DNA of 64,000 nt. Origin: Lantana camara. Lineage: Eukaryota > Streptophyta > Magnoliopsida > Lamiales > Verbenaceae. Position numbers and translations under genes: made by a program. The notes under the pieces are model-generated. The model worked only from the letters and a program-made list of their open reading frames with translations. It had not been told where the DNA came from and did no database searches. Location: positions 95,616,001 through 95,680,000 of the forward strand of contig CM074856.1 in NCBI GenBank assembly GCA_037501455.1. Direction: 5' to 3'. Positions 1 to 11,834 of the stretch are shown here, in pieces; position 1 is the stretch's first letter, and the number at the start of each line of letters is the position of its first letter.

Positions 1-610
1 TCTACGGGTGTTAGATTCAAGGCTAATCCATTGATATTTCTTGTAGAATAGCCGAGTTTTGCCTCAAGCGAGAAGTCAATCGTGTTAGCGGGGAATACTA
101 GGCAATCTTTTTTTTTTTTTTTTTTGTAAGGAGGCCAACCCATTGACATGTTGAACAATTAAGAGGCACGATTTTGAGTGGGAAGAGGCGGTTGAAGAGA
201 GTTACCCTCGGTAGTGGCTATTGCCTAACCTGGGGTACCAAGGCTACTTCGTTTCCAACCGAGGCATAAAGGAAGGCCTTTGTTGTGTGTTGCTTGTAGA
301 AGAGTTGTAGCCTACGCCCTGAAAGTGTAAGATCACGAGTAATCCCACTCATGGTTTTAAGTTGTTCTTGTAGTGGCATGAGAAAGATGTTATGGACTTT
401 GTGTAATAATGTCTATATGCCAAAGGTTGAGGATTCTCCAACTACTCCCAAATCTTTAATTTGGGATGTGGGAGCAGACGACTAGGACTTTGTGTCCGGT
501 TTGCTAATTAAGGAGGTAATATCTTAGAAGCCTATGATCTCTGAGGTTAGAGTGTGGTAGTGGAAGCTTGGAGTTTGGGTTGTCTTCAGAGTCGCTCAAG
601 ATCTCGTTTA

Positions 611-628
611 GGACCTGAGGACAGGTCC
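611..628 (+). other. Pre-polypurine hairpin of element Z
   Basis: Perfect 7-bp inverted repeat GGACCTG / CAGGTCC around the loop AGGA. It matches in position and loop the hairpins of A (17484-17501), C (27169-27186) and F (61286-61301), but the stem bases differ and still pair. Confidence 0.7.
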
Positions 629-631
629 TTT

Positions 632-644
632 TGAAGGAGGGGAG
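632..644 (+). promoter_or_regulatory. Polypurine tract of element Z
   Basis: Purine-rich tract TGAAGGAGGGGAG, 2 nt before the LTR start. In LTR retrotransposons this tract primes plus-strand DNA synthesis. Confidence 0.7.
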
Positions 645-646
645 TT

Positions 647-3600
647 TGCAATATCCCCATCGTCCGGCTCTACAGGTACGTTGTAAAGAGAGTGTTATTT
701 GTGTTTTAAATTAATTAATTAAGCAATGGTGTGTTATTTTAATTTTTACGTAATTATATGAAACTATTTGAATTATTTGATTTAAATGCCAAAATGTGCC
801 TAAGTGTTTAAATTACTTGAAATCTTGTAATATGTGAATTTATAATATATGAATATATTTCCCGAGCATGCTAATTTCGTGAATTATGTGGTATACGTGA
901 TTTAAGGATGTAATTGTATAATTTTATAATATGTGGACTTAATTGAAACTTGGTTCTTGGACTTAATTGCAACTTTTTGAAAGTTTTGGACTCATTTGAA
1001 AAACGAGTCATTTTAGTACACTGGTGTACATTTTAATTCGTATCTTGAGCTACGGTAGTCAGATTCGAGTCCCGTCTTCGGAGTTCAACTCCTTTTGACG
1101 ATCCGGATGCAACGGAACAAGTTTTATAATTTTTCGATGCCATTTAGACCGCCGACGACATGAATTTCAGCCCCTCGTGCCCTATTACGCCCCTATGACC
1201 TATATTTTTAGCTATGGGACCCATCCTTCACCAATTCTTTGAACTTAAGCTATTTTGTAGACACATATCTCTCTCATTTCTTCCTCCTCACACGATTTTC
1301 AGCAGCCAAGACCAAGGAGGAGAGATTTTTACTATTCATCACCTTCAAGCTCAAAATTTGCTCAAGATCTTCTAGCTTTCTTCGATCCTCAACAATCCGA
1401 GGTAAGATTCGTAATCCTTATGATTTGTGCTTTAATATATGCTCCATTTTATGTCTTATACTTGAGGTTTTATGTATGATTGGAGAAAGGCATGAATAGT
1501 TAGGTTTTCTCCAAAATTTTGAATACATGCTCATATGTGTTTATTATGAGTTTCTAAGCTAGAGAATGAGTTCATTTATGTCCTTATATATCGTTTCTTT
1601 GCATTAAATACATGGTGGTTAGGTGTCTACCATTAATGAACTTGATCTTATGAAAGAAAAATGGGGGATTTTGGGCTCAAAACCAAACTGCTGTCACAAC
1701 TCTTAGTTGCTGTCAATATGCTGCTGTTTTAATGAAGTTTTGCATGAATTTTGAGCATGAAATGCATGGTAAATGATCAGATTTCGTGGTGCTCTATTAC
1801 ATGATGTTGTTACCCTACTTTAACCTTCATTTTAGAAGCATTATGGTTGAGTTTGAGCATGAAATGAACTGCTGCACTCTGCTACTTGTTACACTCATTT
1901 GCTGTCAATTTTGTGAAGTTTTGAGCTTGATTCTTGCATGATTTGAGGCCTAACTTACATGTACAGCTTCAGCCCTGCTTCATGATCATGTTGCTTGCAT
2001 TTAACCTTCATTTAGATGCAAATGGATGAGTTTTATGCATGAAAAGTGACTGAAAAATCTGCTCCTTTCTTACCGAGTTGCTGTCAGGATTTTGTGCCTT
2101 GTTTGTTAATTCTTTGAGCTCCATTTCGTTTCAAATTACATGGTTATGAAGTATTTGAGTTGCTTTACATGTTAGCTTTATTTCCGCAAGCTTTTAACCC
2201 TTATTTCAACTCCAAACATTATGAAATGGCTGCTTGAATCCATGCCCTTCCTTGCTCCAATTTTCTTTCACGTTTGAAGTGATATTGTGTAGATTTCTTG
2301 AAAGTTATGCATCCTAATTGGTCTTAAGATATCATATAATAAGTGTATGGTTGGAATTTGCATGAAAGTCTTGGATTCATTAGATTTCATTTTGGGTTTT
2401 GAAACTTTTGGCTTGAATATGAATATCTGCACCTCCCTTGCATTCCTCATTGTATATCTTCATGTATGCATGAGCTTATGACTTGATATGGTATGCATTT
2501 GGTTGAGTTTTGACTTGGTTTCATGCATTTTGGCCTCCCACTTCGTTCTTGCCTTGTTTTTGCTTCATTTTACTACTGGAGAGTGATCCACGGGTGTGGA
2601 TTTTGATCCACGGCCGTGAATTTTTGTCCAGAAACTTGGGATTTTCGGCAAGAAGAATCCACGGACGTGGATTTTTGAACGTGGAGAAATCCACGGCTGT
2701 GGATTCTTCTCTGTTTTCAGCCTGAGTTTGTTTTGTTTCGTTTACCCCTCAAACGAACTCCAATTGACCTGATTTTTAAACTGACGAAAACCTATTGAAG
2801 TCTAAAATATTCTCTAATTGGAATTTCCTAAATGCCTTTTCCCATTTATGAGATATGATCAATTCTTTTTGGTGTCGCTACTTCTTCGGAAATCTACATT
2901 CATCTAACTTCGGGCCTACGCCATTTTCACCTCGCTTTGAACCATGATTCGAGCCATATACCATTTGAAAGGTCTATTTATCTAGTTTCTTATCTAACCA
3001 ACCAAACTTAATTCCCATTTCTTAAACACAAGATATTCTAAGTTTTCCACAGCGTGTTCATTTCGAGAATTTCCAGTTTTGGCCTCTTTTCGCCCGGAGC
3101 CACCCTTTTTGTGTTTTCTTCCATTTTGCTTGTACTTTTCCAACTTGTTTATCTTGTATTTATGTGTGATTGAGCTAATATGCTGTATGTTTTGCATTTA
3201 TGTTATAACTGCAACTTTTGTATATGTATATGAACTTGATTGCTCGACGTGCAATATATGCTCTTATGTGATATACGTGTTACTCTAAGTGCATAATTGA
3301 GTTGTTGCTCCCATTGTTCACCTTATATGATCTCTTCTTGTTACATTATGTTATATATGCATTGCTAATAGGTTAATATATGTATTAACTTGCACGTACT
3401 TGATTTATGGATTCGTTTAATGTGAAATATGTGAAATATGAACTCATATGTCATAAGTGTTACATTCCATTTGTATCATATGCATCATATGCAATTATCG
3501 AGCGTATATTTGGTACATTTTGAGTCTAAGAGTATCCCTTGTCGTTTCTTTTGTTCAGCTCTTGGTCCCGTGGGTAGCCAAAAAGTTCCCGAAGCGTTCG

Positions 3601-4895
3601 TTTTCGTCCGTTGCATATCCTTTTGCTCCACTTACGTGGAAAGCTGAGGTTTTGTTCTTTTAGTTAATATGACCTACATCCCTAATTTGTATTTTGAACC
3701 CACATGTGGTGTATATATATACGTATATAGATAAGTGTTGATAAGTAATTTGTGGGATTTGTCCCGTTTTGTCATGAGACTTTGAAAACGCTTTGTATAC
3801 GTATATAAGCTATTTTGTCTTTTGTTTTGGAAAAGCTTTGGTAAGTGTGTGTGTGTAAGCTTTGTGATAAGTGTAAGTTTGGACCCTGGAGGAGTGGTAT
3901 GTGATCTCGGGTCGACCATGGGGTCGCTGGGCTCTCTCATCAACACAACTCCACAAAAAGGAGGTTTAGCCCATCCTCGGGAGGTCGAGGGGAAGACGGG
4001 TCTTCTTGAGCCGACAGTGTGCTACGTGACCCGTCGAAAGAGCGGGCGGATACCCCGTCTCATTAAGTTTATAAGTGGGGTTGAGGGGTAGCGTCTCTCT
4101 CCCCAAATGGTGTTAGCTGGGATTGATTTATGAGTTTTGGTTATGTTATGGAGTAAGTGGGTTGGAACTCATTCTCGCCGAGTTAGTTATGCTTTGTTTA
4201 TGGTTATGAAATGGGGGTGGATTTCTAAACTTTAAAACTTGGTTGATTTTGGCCTTCGGTCTTAAACCCTTTTCCTTATACGTAGTACCACGGGATAAAA
4301 TGTTTTAGATTACAAAAACCACACCCGGTTCATGAACCCCCCTTCAGCTTTGATTATGCTTTGTTCTTATATACATACGTATGGGTGCGTATGTTAGCCC
4401 CCTCACTAGTCTTTAGGACTGACCCTCGTTGTTGTTTCCCCTTTTTCCCCCCTTTTGAGTTGCAGGTGCTTGGAGGTTGAGCTAGGCGTTTGTCTTGTGT
4501 CGTGGTGGTGGATAGCTCGTGTCACATGCATTGTATTTTTGTTTCGTTACGCATTTTGCTAGTTTTGAAATATGTATAAACTCATGCTTTAGAATTTTTG
4601 GATTTTGGATAATTGTATGACTTAATTTGGCCCGGTTTGGGAATGGCATGTTTGATTGTTTTAGTTACCCTTAGTTGGAAAGCATGTATGTTTGGTTATT
4701 TGAAATCCTGGTGCTTCCGCATTAGTTATGTAATTTTATTGCGCACTCTGAGTAGGGTCTAGACCGTGTAGCTTAGGTTGTGTTTTGTTTGTCACCCGTT
4801 CGTCATGGCTTGGTGCGTGGACGGAGTCCCCATTTCGTTTCACGTGTCGGGCTATGGTGCGGGGGATGTGGCGCCCTTCGCTCCGGGGTGTTACA
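647..4895 (+). mobile_element. Element Z 3' LTR (4249 bp)
   Basis: The LTR begins TGCAATATCCCC, where the other families have TGTAA, and ends GGGTGTTACA. The flanking DNA from 4896 is LINE sequence. Its 3' end has the block seen in B, C, E and F (a tract like GTGCGGGGGATGTGGC shortly before the terminal TACA), which places Z among the chromovirus LTRs here. A splice-donor-like site (CCGAG|GTAAGA) has its GT at 1402. A palindrome cluster lies at 2586-2704. The small open frames inside it are not conserved between families and are not annotated as genes. It is the longest LTR in the window, so an unrecognised internal insertion is possible. Confidence 0.8.
2586..2704. repeat. Palindrome cluster in Z LTR (4 copies)
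   Basis: Four 16-nt near-palindromes of the form ATCCACGGnCGTGGAT at 2586-2601, 2606-2621, 2657-2672 and 2689-2704. The arms ATCCAC/GTGGAT are nearly constant (one mismatch in copy 2), while the central GGNN varies. Confidence 0.85.
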
Positions 4896-5179
4896 GCTCC
4901 CCTCATTCCCGAAGCCCCACTTCACAACTATCTAACCTGGGAAACCAGCTTGTGAATGTTCCTCTAACCCTCAACATACCTCCAGATAATAAAATCGAAC
5001 CACACAAAACCCGTAAATCCCATAGTAAGGTCCCGAACCCGATCAGCAAACTTTCTCTTAACCCAACCCCTACCGCTTCCCTTATCCAAGATGGAGAACC
5101 TGTTCCTTCAGGTTCAATACTCTCAAACCTCACGAATATAACGGCGGAGGTTGCTATGCATTGCCGCCTAGCACAATGA
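4896..5179 (+). pseudogene. LINE ORF1 C-terminal tail (partial)
   Basis: From the Z LTR edge an open frame of about 94 codons runs to a TGA at 5177-5179. It is Pro/Ser/Asn-rich with no recognised domain. The TGA overlaps the ATG (5176-5178) that opens the endonuclease frame, forming an ATGA overlap as expected for an ORF1/ORF2 pair. An open frame that starts upstream at 4778 is a chimera with the Z LTR and should be ignored. The assignment to ORF1 rests on position only. Confidence 0.5.
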
Positions 5180-6585
5180 ATTGCCTAAGTTGGAACTACC
5201 TGGGCTCGGGGGGTCCCTAGCGAGTTCACAATCTGCAGTCTCTCATTCGAGACGATAACCCTTGATCATCTTCCTCTCAGAGAATAGATACAAAGAAAAT
5301 AGGATTGATCGTCTGAAATTGCTCTTTGACCTGAATGGTATTGTCGTGGACTCTGTCGGGAAAAGTGGTGGATTACCTTTGCTTTGGTGTAAAAATCTAG
5401 GTGTCTCTTTATAGAGTTTTTCTACCAATCATATAGACGTTTTAGTGTTTGGTTCTAATGGTAACAGTGATTTGCGTTTTACGGGGTTTTACGATATCCC
5501 AGATAGGCAGCACAGGTCCATTTTGTGGGACCTTATTCGGCGATTAAAGCAACACTCGGCTGCTCCTTGGCTCATTAGTCGGGATTTCAATGAGATTTTG
5601 AGCAACGATGAGAAAGAGGGAGGCAACGATAGGTCCGTGGGACAAATGCAAGATTTTTCTATGACTCTTTCCGACTCGGGACTCACGGATCTTGGCTTCT
5701 CTGGTCTCCCCTTCACTTGGACTCGGAATTTTGTTACTCCTTATACTCTTCGTACGAAGCTGGATCGTTCTGTAGCTTCTAACGATTGGAGATCCCTCTT
5801 CCCTAATGCTAAAGTTACTCATCTCAAAGCATCGTGTTCGGACCACGTTTCCATCCAGACATCTCTCTCGCAACCCGGGAGAACTAGAAGGTCTAAACCC
5901 CGACTATTTTGCTTTGAGGCTCATTAGGTTAAGACAGAAGATTATCGTAGAATTATCAACGCAGCTTGGGCCAATTCTTTCTTCAGCTCTTCAGCGAGTA
6001 ATGTTTTGAAAGCTTCAAAAGTCTGCCGTGTGGGGCTGCTTAATTGGAGGTAAGAATCGAATAGAAATAAGGAGATGGGCCTAAAAACTCTGGAGAACAG
6101 TCTGAAATTCTTAAAAGAGCAGCCTATTACCCTGGAAGTAAAGGCCGATATGCAATAGATTTGTGCTCGAGTAGAATCGATTTTGCTCTAGGAAGAAATT
6201 ACATGGAAACAGAGGGTTAAAACTCAATAGCACCGAGAGGGTGATCGGAATACGAAAATTTTCCATCTCAAGGCGAAACAAAGGGAGAAGACCAACCACA
6301 TTAGCTCACTCTGGGACTCAAACGGGATAGTTCATACTTCGGATAACGGTATTCAGGACATTATTGAGAATTATTTTAGGGATTTATTCACTTCTAATTG
6401 TTGTCCGGATTCGGTTATAGAGGATGGTTTGGATATTGTATCGAGGAGAATTAACGATGACATTATGAAGCTTCTCACCCCTTACTTACCTGAAGAGGTA
6501 ACCCGAGCTCTCAAAATTATGTATCCCCTGAAATCCCCGGGCCCTGATGGGCTCCCCCCTTATTTTTTCAGCACTATTGGGATAT
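5176..6585 (+). pseudogene. LINE (L1-like) ORF2 fragment 1: endonuclease and start of reverse transcriptase
   Basis: The frame opens with the motif CLSWN of an APE-type endonuclease N-terminus. It continues with DSVGKSGGLPLLW, SRDFNEIL and, near 5840, CSDH, the usual endonuclease landmarks of plant L1 ORF2 proteins. It is broken by stops (for example after GSGGP) and frameshifts. After a degraded linker, coding similarity resumes at about 6240 and runs to SPGPDGLPPYFF, the start of the reverse transcriptase, with a 1-nt loss near 6570. The sequence stops at the TSD gatat (6581-6585), where solo LTR B is inserted. The reading continues at 34747. Confidence 0.85.
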
Positions 6586-7548
6586 TGTAACGCCCCGATT
6601 TTCAGACAGTCAGGTACGCTCGACACGTGTGGGTTCGAGCGTTAGGACTTTATTTTAATATTTTCGTTTGATTAATTTAATCGTGTTATATTAATTCTTA
6701 TAATTGGTTTCAACATGATTACGTGGAAATTGTATGGAATTCATTTCATTTGAGAATTCTTGTATGAATGGAATTTAATTGTTACATGAATTAATTGTCC
6801 AATTTGAATTAATTGCCAAATTGTCCTTAAGTGCTCATTTCCTTTTCTTTAAGGACTTAATTGCATGAAAATATTAGGGGACTAAAGTGATCATTTCCCA
6901 AACTTGATACACTTAATTGCATGATTTATGGAGTTGGAGGATTGCATCATAAATACCACATATTTCCCCAAGTGTATCGATATATGCATCTCTTCTACAA
7001 CCATCATCTTCATTTCATACCAATCATCTCATTTTGCTTTCATCCTCCACCGAACCAAAACCTCCAAAAAAAAGGGAAGAGGAGATTTCATCAAATTCAT
7101 CAAGTTTATCAAGAGAAATATGGTTTTGGGAGCTCATTCATCATGCTAGCTTCATCATCTTCTTCTTCTATTTTCTTTCAAGGTAGAGATGGAGATATAT
7201 GATTTCTTGAATTAACATGCGAAGCTAGGGTTAAGATTCCTTTCATTCCATGAGTTGATATGATGCATATATTGTGATGTGGGGAGTGATTTATGTATGT
7301 ATCACTTGAAATCATGAAGATTGGAGCTTGATTGCTCATAGGATTCTTATAGGTTTAATTGATGAATTTGGCATGATCAAGCATGAAACAAGTGTTGGTA
7401 TTGTGTTTTATTGCACTTTAAGCATGTATATATGTTTCATTCTATGAATTATAGCATAAGAGATTGAATCATGAGTGTTTGAGGAGATTTGGGTTTATTT
7501 CGTGCCTCCCCTGTTCTTCATCCTCTGTTTCTGCATCTACTGTGTAAC

Positions 7549-7751
7549 GGGAACGGCCCTTCCCGTTCCCTTTGTATTTGGGGAACGACCGTTCCCATAT
7601 TTTGAACATTGTGCTTGGCGGCGAGGACGGGAACGACCGTTCCCATTTTGGCTTGCGAGCCAGAACGGCCGTTCCCATCTTCGGGGAGCCGCTTCGGGAC
7701 TGGGGAACGGCCCTTCCCATTTTGTACTAAAGCCTGGAACGGCCGTTCCCA
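7549..7751. repeat. Palindrome cluster in B LTR (6 copies)
   Basis: Six near-palindromes of the form GGGAACGGCCGTTCCC at 7549-7564, 7581-7596, 7629-7644, 7662-7676, 7703-7718 and 7735-7751. Because of these inverted units, open frames appear on both strands here. They are by-products, not genes. Confidence 0.9.
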
Positions 7752-8247
7752 AGCCACTGGAAGTGCAGAAAGTTTCTGCACAAAATTACATTTTTAGCCC
7801 CTCGTTCCAATGGCTTATTTGACCCTAAATTGCTATTATATGATTGATTATATGTCGAAACAACATGTTATCATGCTACATTGTGTATTGATCGATGTCT
7901 CGTGTATGATCACGCCGTGCGTCATTATATGGAATAATATGCTAGAATTGTGGTCTCATGCACGTACATTGTCCCGTTTCTTGTCCAGTTATTCTCCTAG
8001 GCGGAGATTGTGGATCATGAGCACGTTCACGCATTCACGAGTCGTGTGTCGCCTGTCAGGTGAGGTTTAATTTGTAGTTATATAGAACCCGTATAACCTT
8101 TACGTGGATTTTGAGCCAAAGGTATTTATATTTATAAATTCAGGAAAGCATGTATCATTTCAAGCATGTTATTGTTCATGAACCAAGCAAGTAGGTCATG
8201 TTAGTGTGCATGAATCAAGCATGTCATGTCATGAAAGCAAGTCATGT

Positions 8248-8385
8248 GTTCTCCTGGCCAGGTCCTCCCCAGTGAGGGCGCTGGACCGGTCCTCGGGCCG
8301 GTGATTGTTCGTCCAATCACAGGAAGAACAAAGGCCTATCGTGTGCGTGTGTTCTCTTGGCCAGGTCCTCCTTAGTGAGGGCGCT
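8248..8385. repeat. 103-bp tandem repeat in B LTR, copy 1 and start of copy 2
   Basis: Unit starting GTTCTCCTGGCCAGG at 8248, with the next unit starting at 8351 (period 103 bp). Copy 2 is interrupted by element A after 35 nt and resumes at 20852 for 68 nt, which restores exactly 103. Copy 3 starts at 20920. Confidence 0.85.
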
Positions 8386-11300
8386 TGTAACAGCCCGACT
8401 CAGGGCCAAGTTGAGAAAGGTAAGTAAAGGGTAACTCAGGAAGCGTTTATAATCTCGATCCTTAATAATTCACTTCATGCATTGCATTTTATGTGACTTA
8501 TATGTTTTTAGATGTTATAATTAAATGATCGTCAATTTAATTCTTTTCTCCATCTAATTTGTACTTTGAAACTCTTTTCATAAAATCCTAGAATTCTAGT
8601 ATTCATTCCTTTCTAGCACCTAAAACCCCTTCATATACTTCAAAACCCATTCCTACAGTTTTAGGTTAGAAATTACGAAAATACCCCTACAGCTCAAAAG
8701 TATTCCTACATTTTCCGAAACACTTTCACTACCCAATATTTTAACCAAAAGAATCCTCACATTATTTCGAGGATCGTGATACTCTCCGTAAACCACAATT
8801 CTCATCTTAACTCCCGTAGTATCAAAAACCGGTAAAAACCCTAGCTTATGATTCGATCATCAATAAAACCTTATTCACCTACCTTTTGATATTCAAAATT
8901 ATAACCAAAACGACCCTCAAATTATTTCATGAATTTTCATGCATTTACCAAAAACTCAATTTCTCCCATAACATATTTATAAATATTTTCCTATTTAAAA
9001 ATCATCATTTTATTTTAAAACAATTAGCTTTTGATCAGTAGTCGAAATTATACTTAAAACGATCCTTGAATTTTCCTCTACATTATAGTGATTTTTCCAA
9101 ACTCTAAACTTTATCATAGCTTCGTTTATATAATTTTCTTATGATTTTCATCATCTTTAGTATTCATAAATTATAAACAAAAACTCCAAATATTTCATAT
9201 TTATAATCAAAACGAAGCTCACTTTTCACTCATTCTATTATTAATTCACTACATCAAAATTTTATCTCTCGACTCTTGAATAAATTTTATATTATTTTTA
9301 CATTTATTTTTAATCAAAATGACATCATCCATGACCTCATGGTCTTCTAGAAGAATTAAACAAATGAGCATAATTTCTCCACATTTCCTAGTTAATTACC
9401 AAGCATTTGTTCATGAAATAATTTAACCACATCTCCAACTTAATTACCAAGCATTTGTTGAAATCTTAGGCAACCACATCTCCCATAAACTTTTATTTAT
9501 TGCTTAGAAGCCCCTCATGACTACCTATAAATACCCCCCTTAAGCCTCATTTATACCTCACAATTCAACACACAAAATCACTCTCTCCATCTCCATTCTC
9601 ACGCCACTACCCTCTCTCTCTCTACAAGGTATGTTTTCTTCTATTATTTCATGTTTTATATAATGTTCATAGTATAATAATATTAGTAGCATGTCTAGAA
9701 TTAATTAAATTATGCTTTAGGAATTTATTTTATGAAATATGTGCATAATTGTTAGTTTAAATAACAATGTGTGTACATTATGGAATTTTATTTAATTAAA
9801 TGCATGAATTATGATATGATATAATGTGCTTATGTATTTAAATGCTTATGATCTTGTTTGAATAAATTCATGCCTATAGTAATTCATTTAGAATTATTTT
9901 CCATAGAAAGTACATATATTTTGCTATATTATGCTTTAATCTTATGTTATGAATATGAATGTGATAGAACATGTTACACACCCTCTTTGAATATTCAAAT
10001 GAGCTTAAGAACATGATCATAATGTTCTTGGATGAGTGTGTGTGCATGTGTGTGCCGTGAGTTATATATATGTGTGTATGAGTTTGATTTTGTGTTATAA
10101 AGTGTTTAATTCATATGAAATTGAATAGTAAATGTTTTTAATAGTAATTTTGACTTTTTGGTCAACTAAAATACCCTTTATTTCGAAATTATTTCAAAAA
10201 TAATTATAAAATAAGTTTTGGAATTTTTAAAGAAATAATTTTCCCAAATTTTCCAAAAATCAATAAACTATGTAATATTTTTCAAAAGGTAACCTACATT
10301 GTCAAATTAAACCTTGAATTTCATTTCAAACCTTACAATTAGAATTATAGTATGGTTAATAAATATTTTATTAGCTAAAGATCCCATAAACCCTGAATTT
10401 ATTAATTAAACGGGTGAATTTAGGGTTTACCGGGAAATCCTTAACATATTACATAATGTGTACTTTCTATAATTATTTCATTGTGATATTGTGTGCAACT
10501 AGATTAATTAGGAACTAAGAACTTAGTTCTAAGTCAGTAGTAGTTATTACTTTCAGGCGAACATAGGATCGAAGAGTGGAATCCTCACAGTTCCACTTAA
10601 GTCTCGATACCGGTGAGGGTTTTAAATCTTTTCAACTGAAATCATGATAAAATACTTTACTTTATTTTCTTGAATTTCCTTTCAAGTTATTCTTCCGTTT
10701 ATGGGAAAATAATTCTTGTTAAATATTGAAAACATACATTTACCCGAAAAGTACTTAGTACTTTCTTACGGGTAAATATTCTCGTCTTGCAAGTAAAAAT
10801 TATTGTTTTTCCTATGGGCCCGGTGGTATTGGTAGAAGTAGTAGTCCGGGAGGCACGGGCCGAGGTCTACTATTATACCAGCCGCCAACTAGATCTTGGT
10901 GGTGGTCTAACTGGAGGTTAGTTATTCCACACCAAGTGACGGGAAAAGGTACGCCCCTCCCACAATCTTGTTCATCGTCACTAGGGCTTGCAACCCTACG
11001 TGACACCGGAGGAAGAAGGATGGTACTCTCGTATTTGTTTTATTAAGTACCGGCACCTTGATCAGTGTCGTTACTATTTTTCTCGGATTTTACGGAGTTA
11101 AGGTTGGAGACGCCTAGCTTGCGGGCATAAAAATCATTTTCAAAACGGTTCATAAAGTTTCTAAAGTATAGCCTATATTCCCCCTACTCCTATTTTAACC
11201 AAATATGAACCGGATATTATTGTCATATACTTATTTGTTATTATATAGTATATACATTTCAAACCAAGACTTTCTTGGTCAAAACATTTTCAAAAATCTT

Positions 11301-11712
11301 ACTTACAATCATAACCCTCAAACCCCCCATCACTTAGTCATTTTGACTAACCCTCCTACTCTTTTAATTCATGGTTTCAGGAATCGTTACAGCGACGCCT
11401 TAGAGGTATCTTGAAGCTTTAAGGTGTCACTTTCCAGTCAATTAGAGTAATCACGAGTGCATGTACATCTTACAATAAGCACTTTTCTCTAAAGTCAGAA
11501 CTTTTGCTGTAAATATTTATCCAACTTAATAATATGTGCTTTGCTATGTATCGTCCCCTTTTAATTGTTTAAGTTTATTTCCGTTGCAATTAAATTTCAT
11601 ACTCTGGTATTGTATAGTCTTGTCCGTTCGCCGGAGTATTTCTCGAGTGCTAGGTCTCACATCCACTCGGGAAGTACAACGGTGCGGGGTTGTAGTGTTA
11701 AGGGGCGCTACA
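8386..11712 (+). mobile_element. Element A 5' LTR
   Basis: 3327 bp, TGTAACAGCCCGAC to GGGCGCTACA. Contains the TATA box at 9526, a splice-donor-like site at 9629 and a hairpin at 10738-10777 (ATTTACCCG / CGGGTAAAT, with a further inverted repeat in its loop). It lacks the palindrome cluster found in the other LTR families here. The small open frames in it recur in the 3' LTR only because LTRs are copies. Confidence 0.95.
9526..9533 (+). promoter_or_regulatory. TATA box of element A 5' LTR
   Basis: TATAAATA in a short C-rich context, about 100 nt before the donor-like CAAG|GTATG (GT at 9629). The same box is at 18660-18667 in the 3' LTR and 21970-21977 in solo LTR A', so it is conserved within the family. 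Transcription would start about 30 nt downstream, near 9555. Confidence 0.75.
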
Positions 11713-11719
11713 GCTAAGG

Positions 11720-11731
11720 TGGTATCAGAGC
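11720..11731 (+). promoter_or_regulatory. Primer-binding site of element A (initiator Met tRNA)
   Basis: TGGTATCAGAGC, complementary to the 3' end of plant initiator methionine tRNA, 7 nt after the 5' LTR. It primes minus-strand synthesis. Confidence 0.95.
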
Positions 11732-11834
11732 GTCAGGTTTAGATAGAGAGAATTTAATTTAAACATTAGATAGAGAAAGTATTTCACTATAATTTCTTTG
11801 CTCTAATAATTTGTAAAGTGTTTTCTAGAGTAAA

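Larger units (their letters stand above)
1..646 (+). mobile_element. Element Z: 3' end of internal region, truncated by the window edge
   Basis: This is the last 646 bp of an LTR retrotransposon before its 3' LTR. It ends in a hairpin and a purine tract followed at once by an LTR start. I find no Pol-like reading frame here, although in elements A and F the chromodomain runs right up to the equivalent hairpin. Either the C-terminus of Pol was replaced or lost, or Z is a non-autonomous element like C. A run of 18 T sits at 108-125. The rest of Z, including its 5' LTR, must lie upstream of the window. Confidence 0.6.
6586..8385 (+). mobile_element. Solo LTR B, segment 1
   Basis: Begins TGTAACGCCCCGATTTTC inside the LINE reverse transcriptase. 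B is a single LTR of about 2.66 kb split into three pieces (6586-8385, 20852-21084, 34121-34746) by the insertions of A and A'. It ends GGGGTGCTACA at 34746, followed by the TSD copy tatat (34747-34751), against gatat on the left. No internal region or second LTR is present, so this is a solo LTR left by LTR-LTR recombination. A splice-donor-like CAAG|GTAGAG has its GT at 7183. Confidence 0.88.

Noticed and set aside
30..200. Poly-T at 108-125 as a reversed LINE/SINE poly-A tail
   Set aside because: No coding or SINE-like sequence on the minus strand and no flanking duplication seen.
4778..5179. 133-codon frame
   Set aside because: The first third is LTR Z and the rest is the LINE ORF1 tail; only the latter is kept.
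7469..7822. Overlapping open frames on both strands up to 115 codons
   Set aside because: They fall on the GGGAACGGCCGTTCCC palindromes of LTR B; inverted units keep frames open on both strands. No family similarity or start context.
10812..11006. 64-codon minus frame repeated at 19946-20140
   Set aside because: It is duplicated only because it lies in both LTRs of element A, and it has no counterpart in A'.
11720..11731. Possible tRNA gene remnants at the TGGTATCAGAGC sites
   Set aside because: Only 12 nt complementary to initiator Met tRNA next to an LTR; no cloverleaf. They are primer-binding sites.
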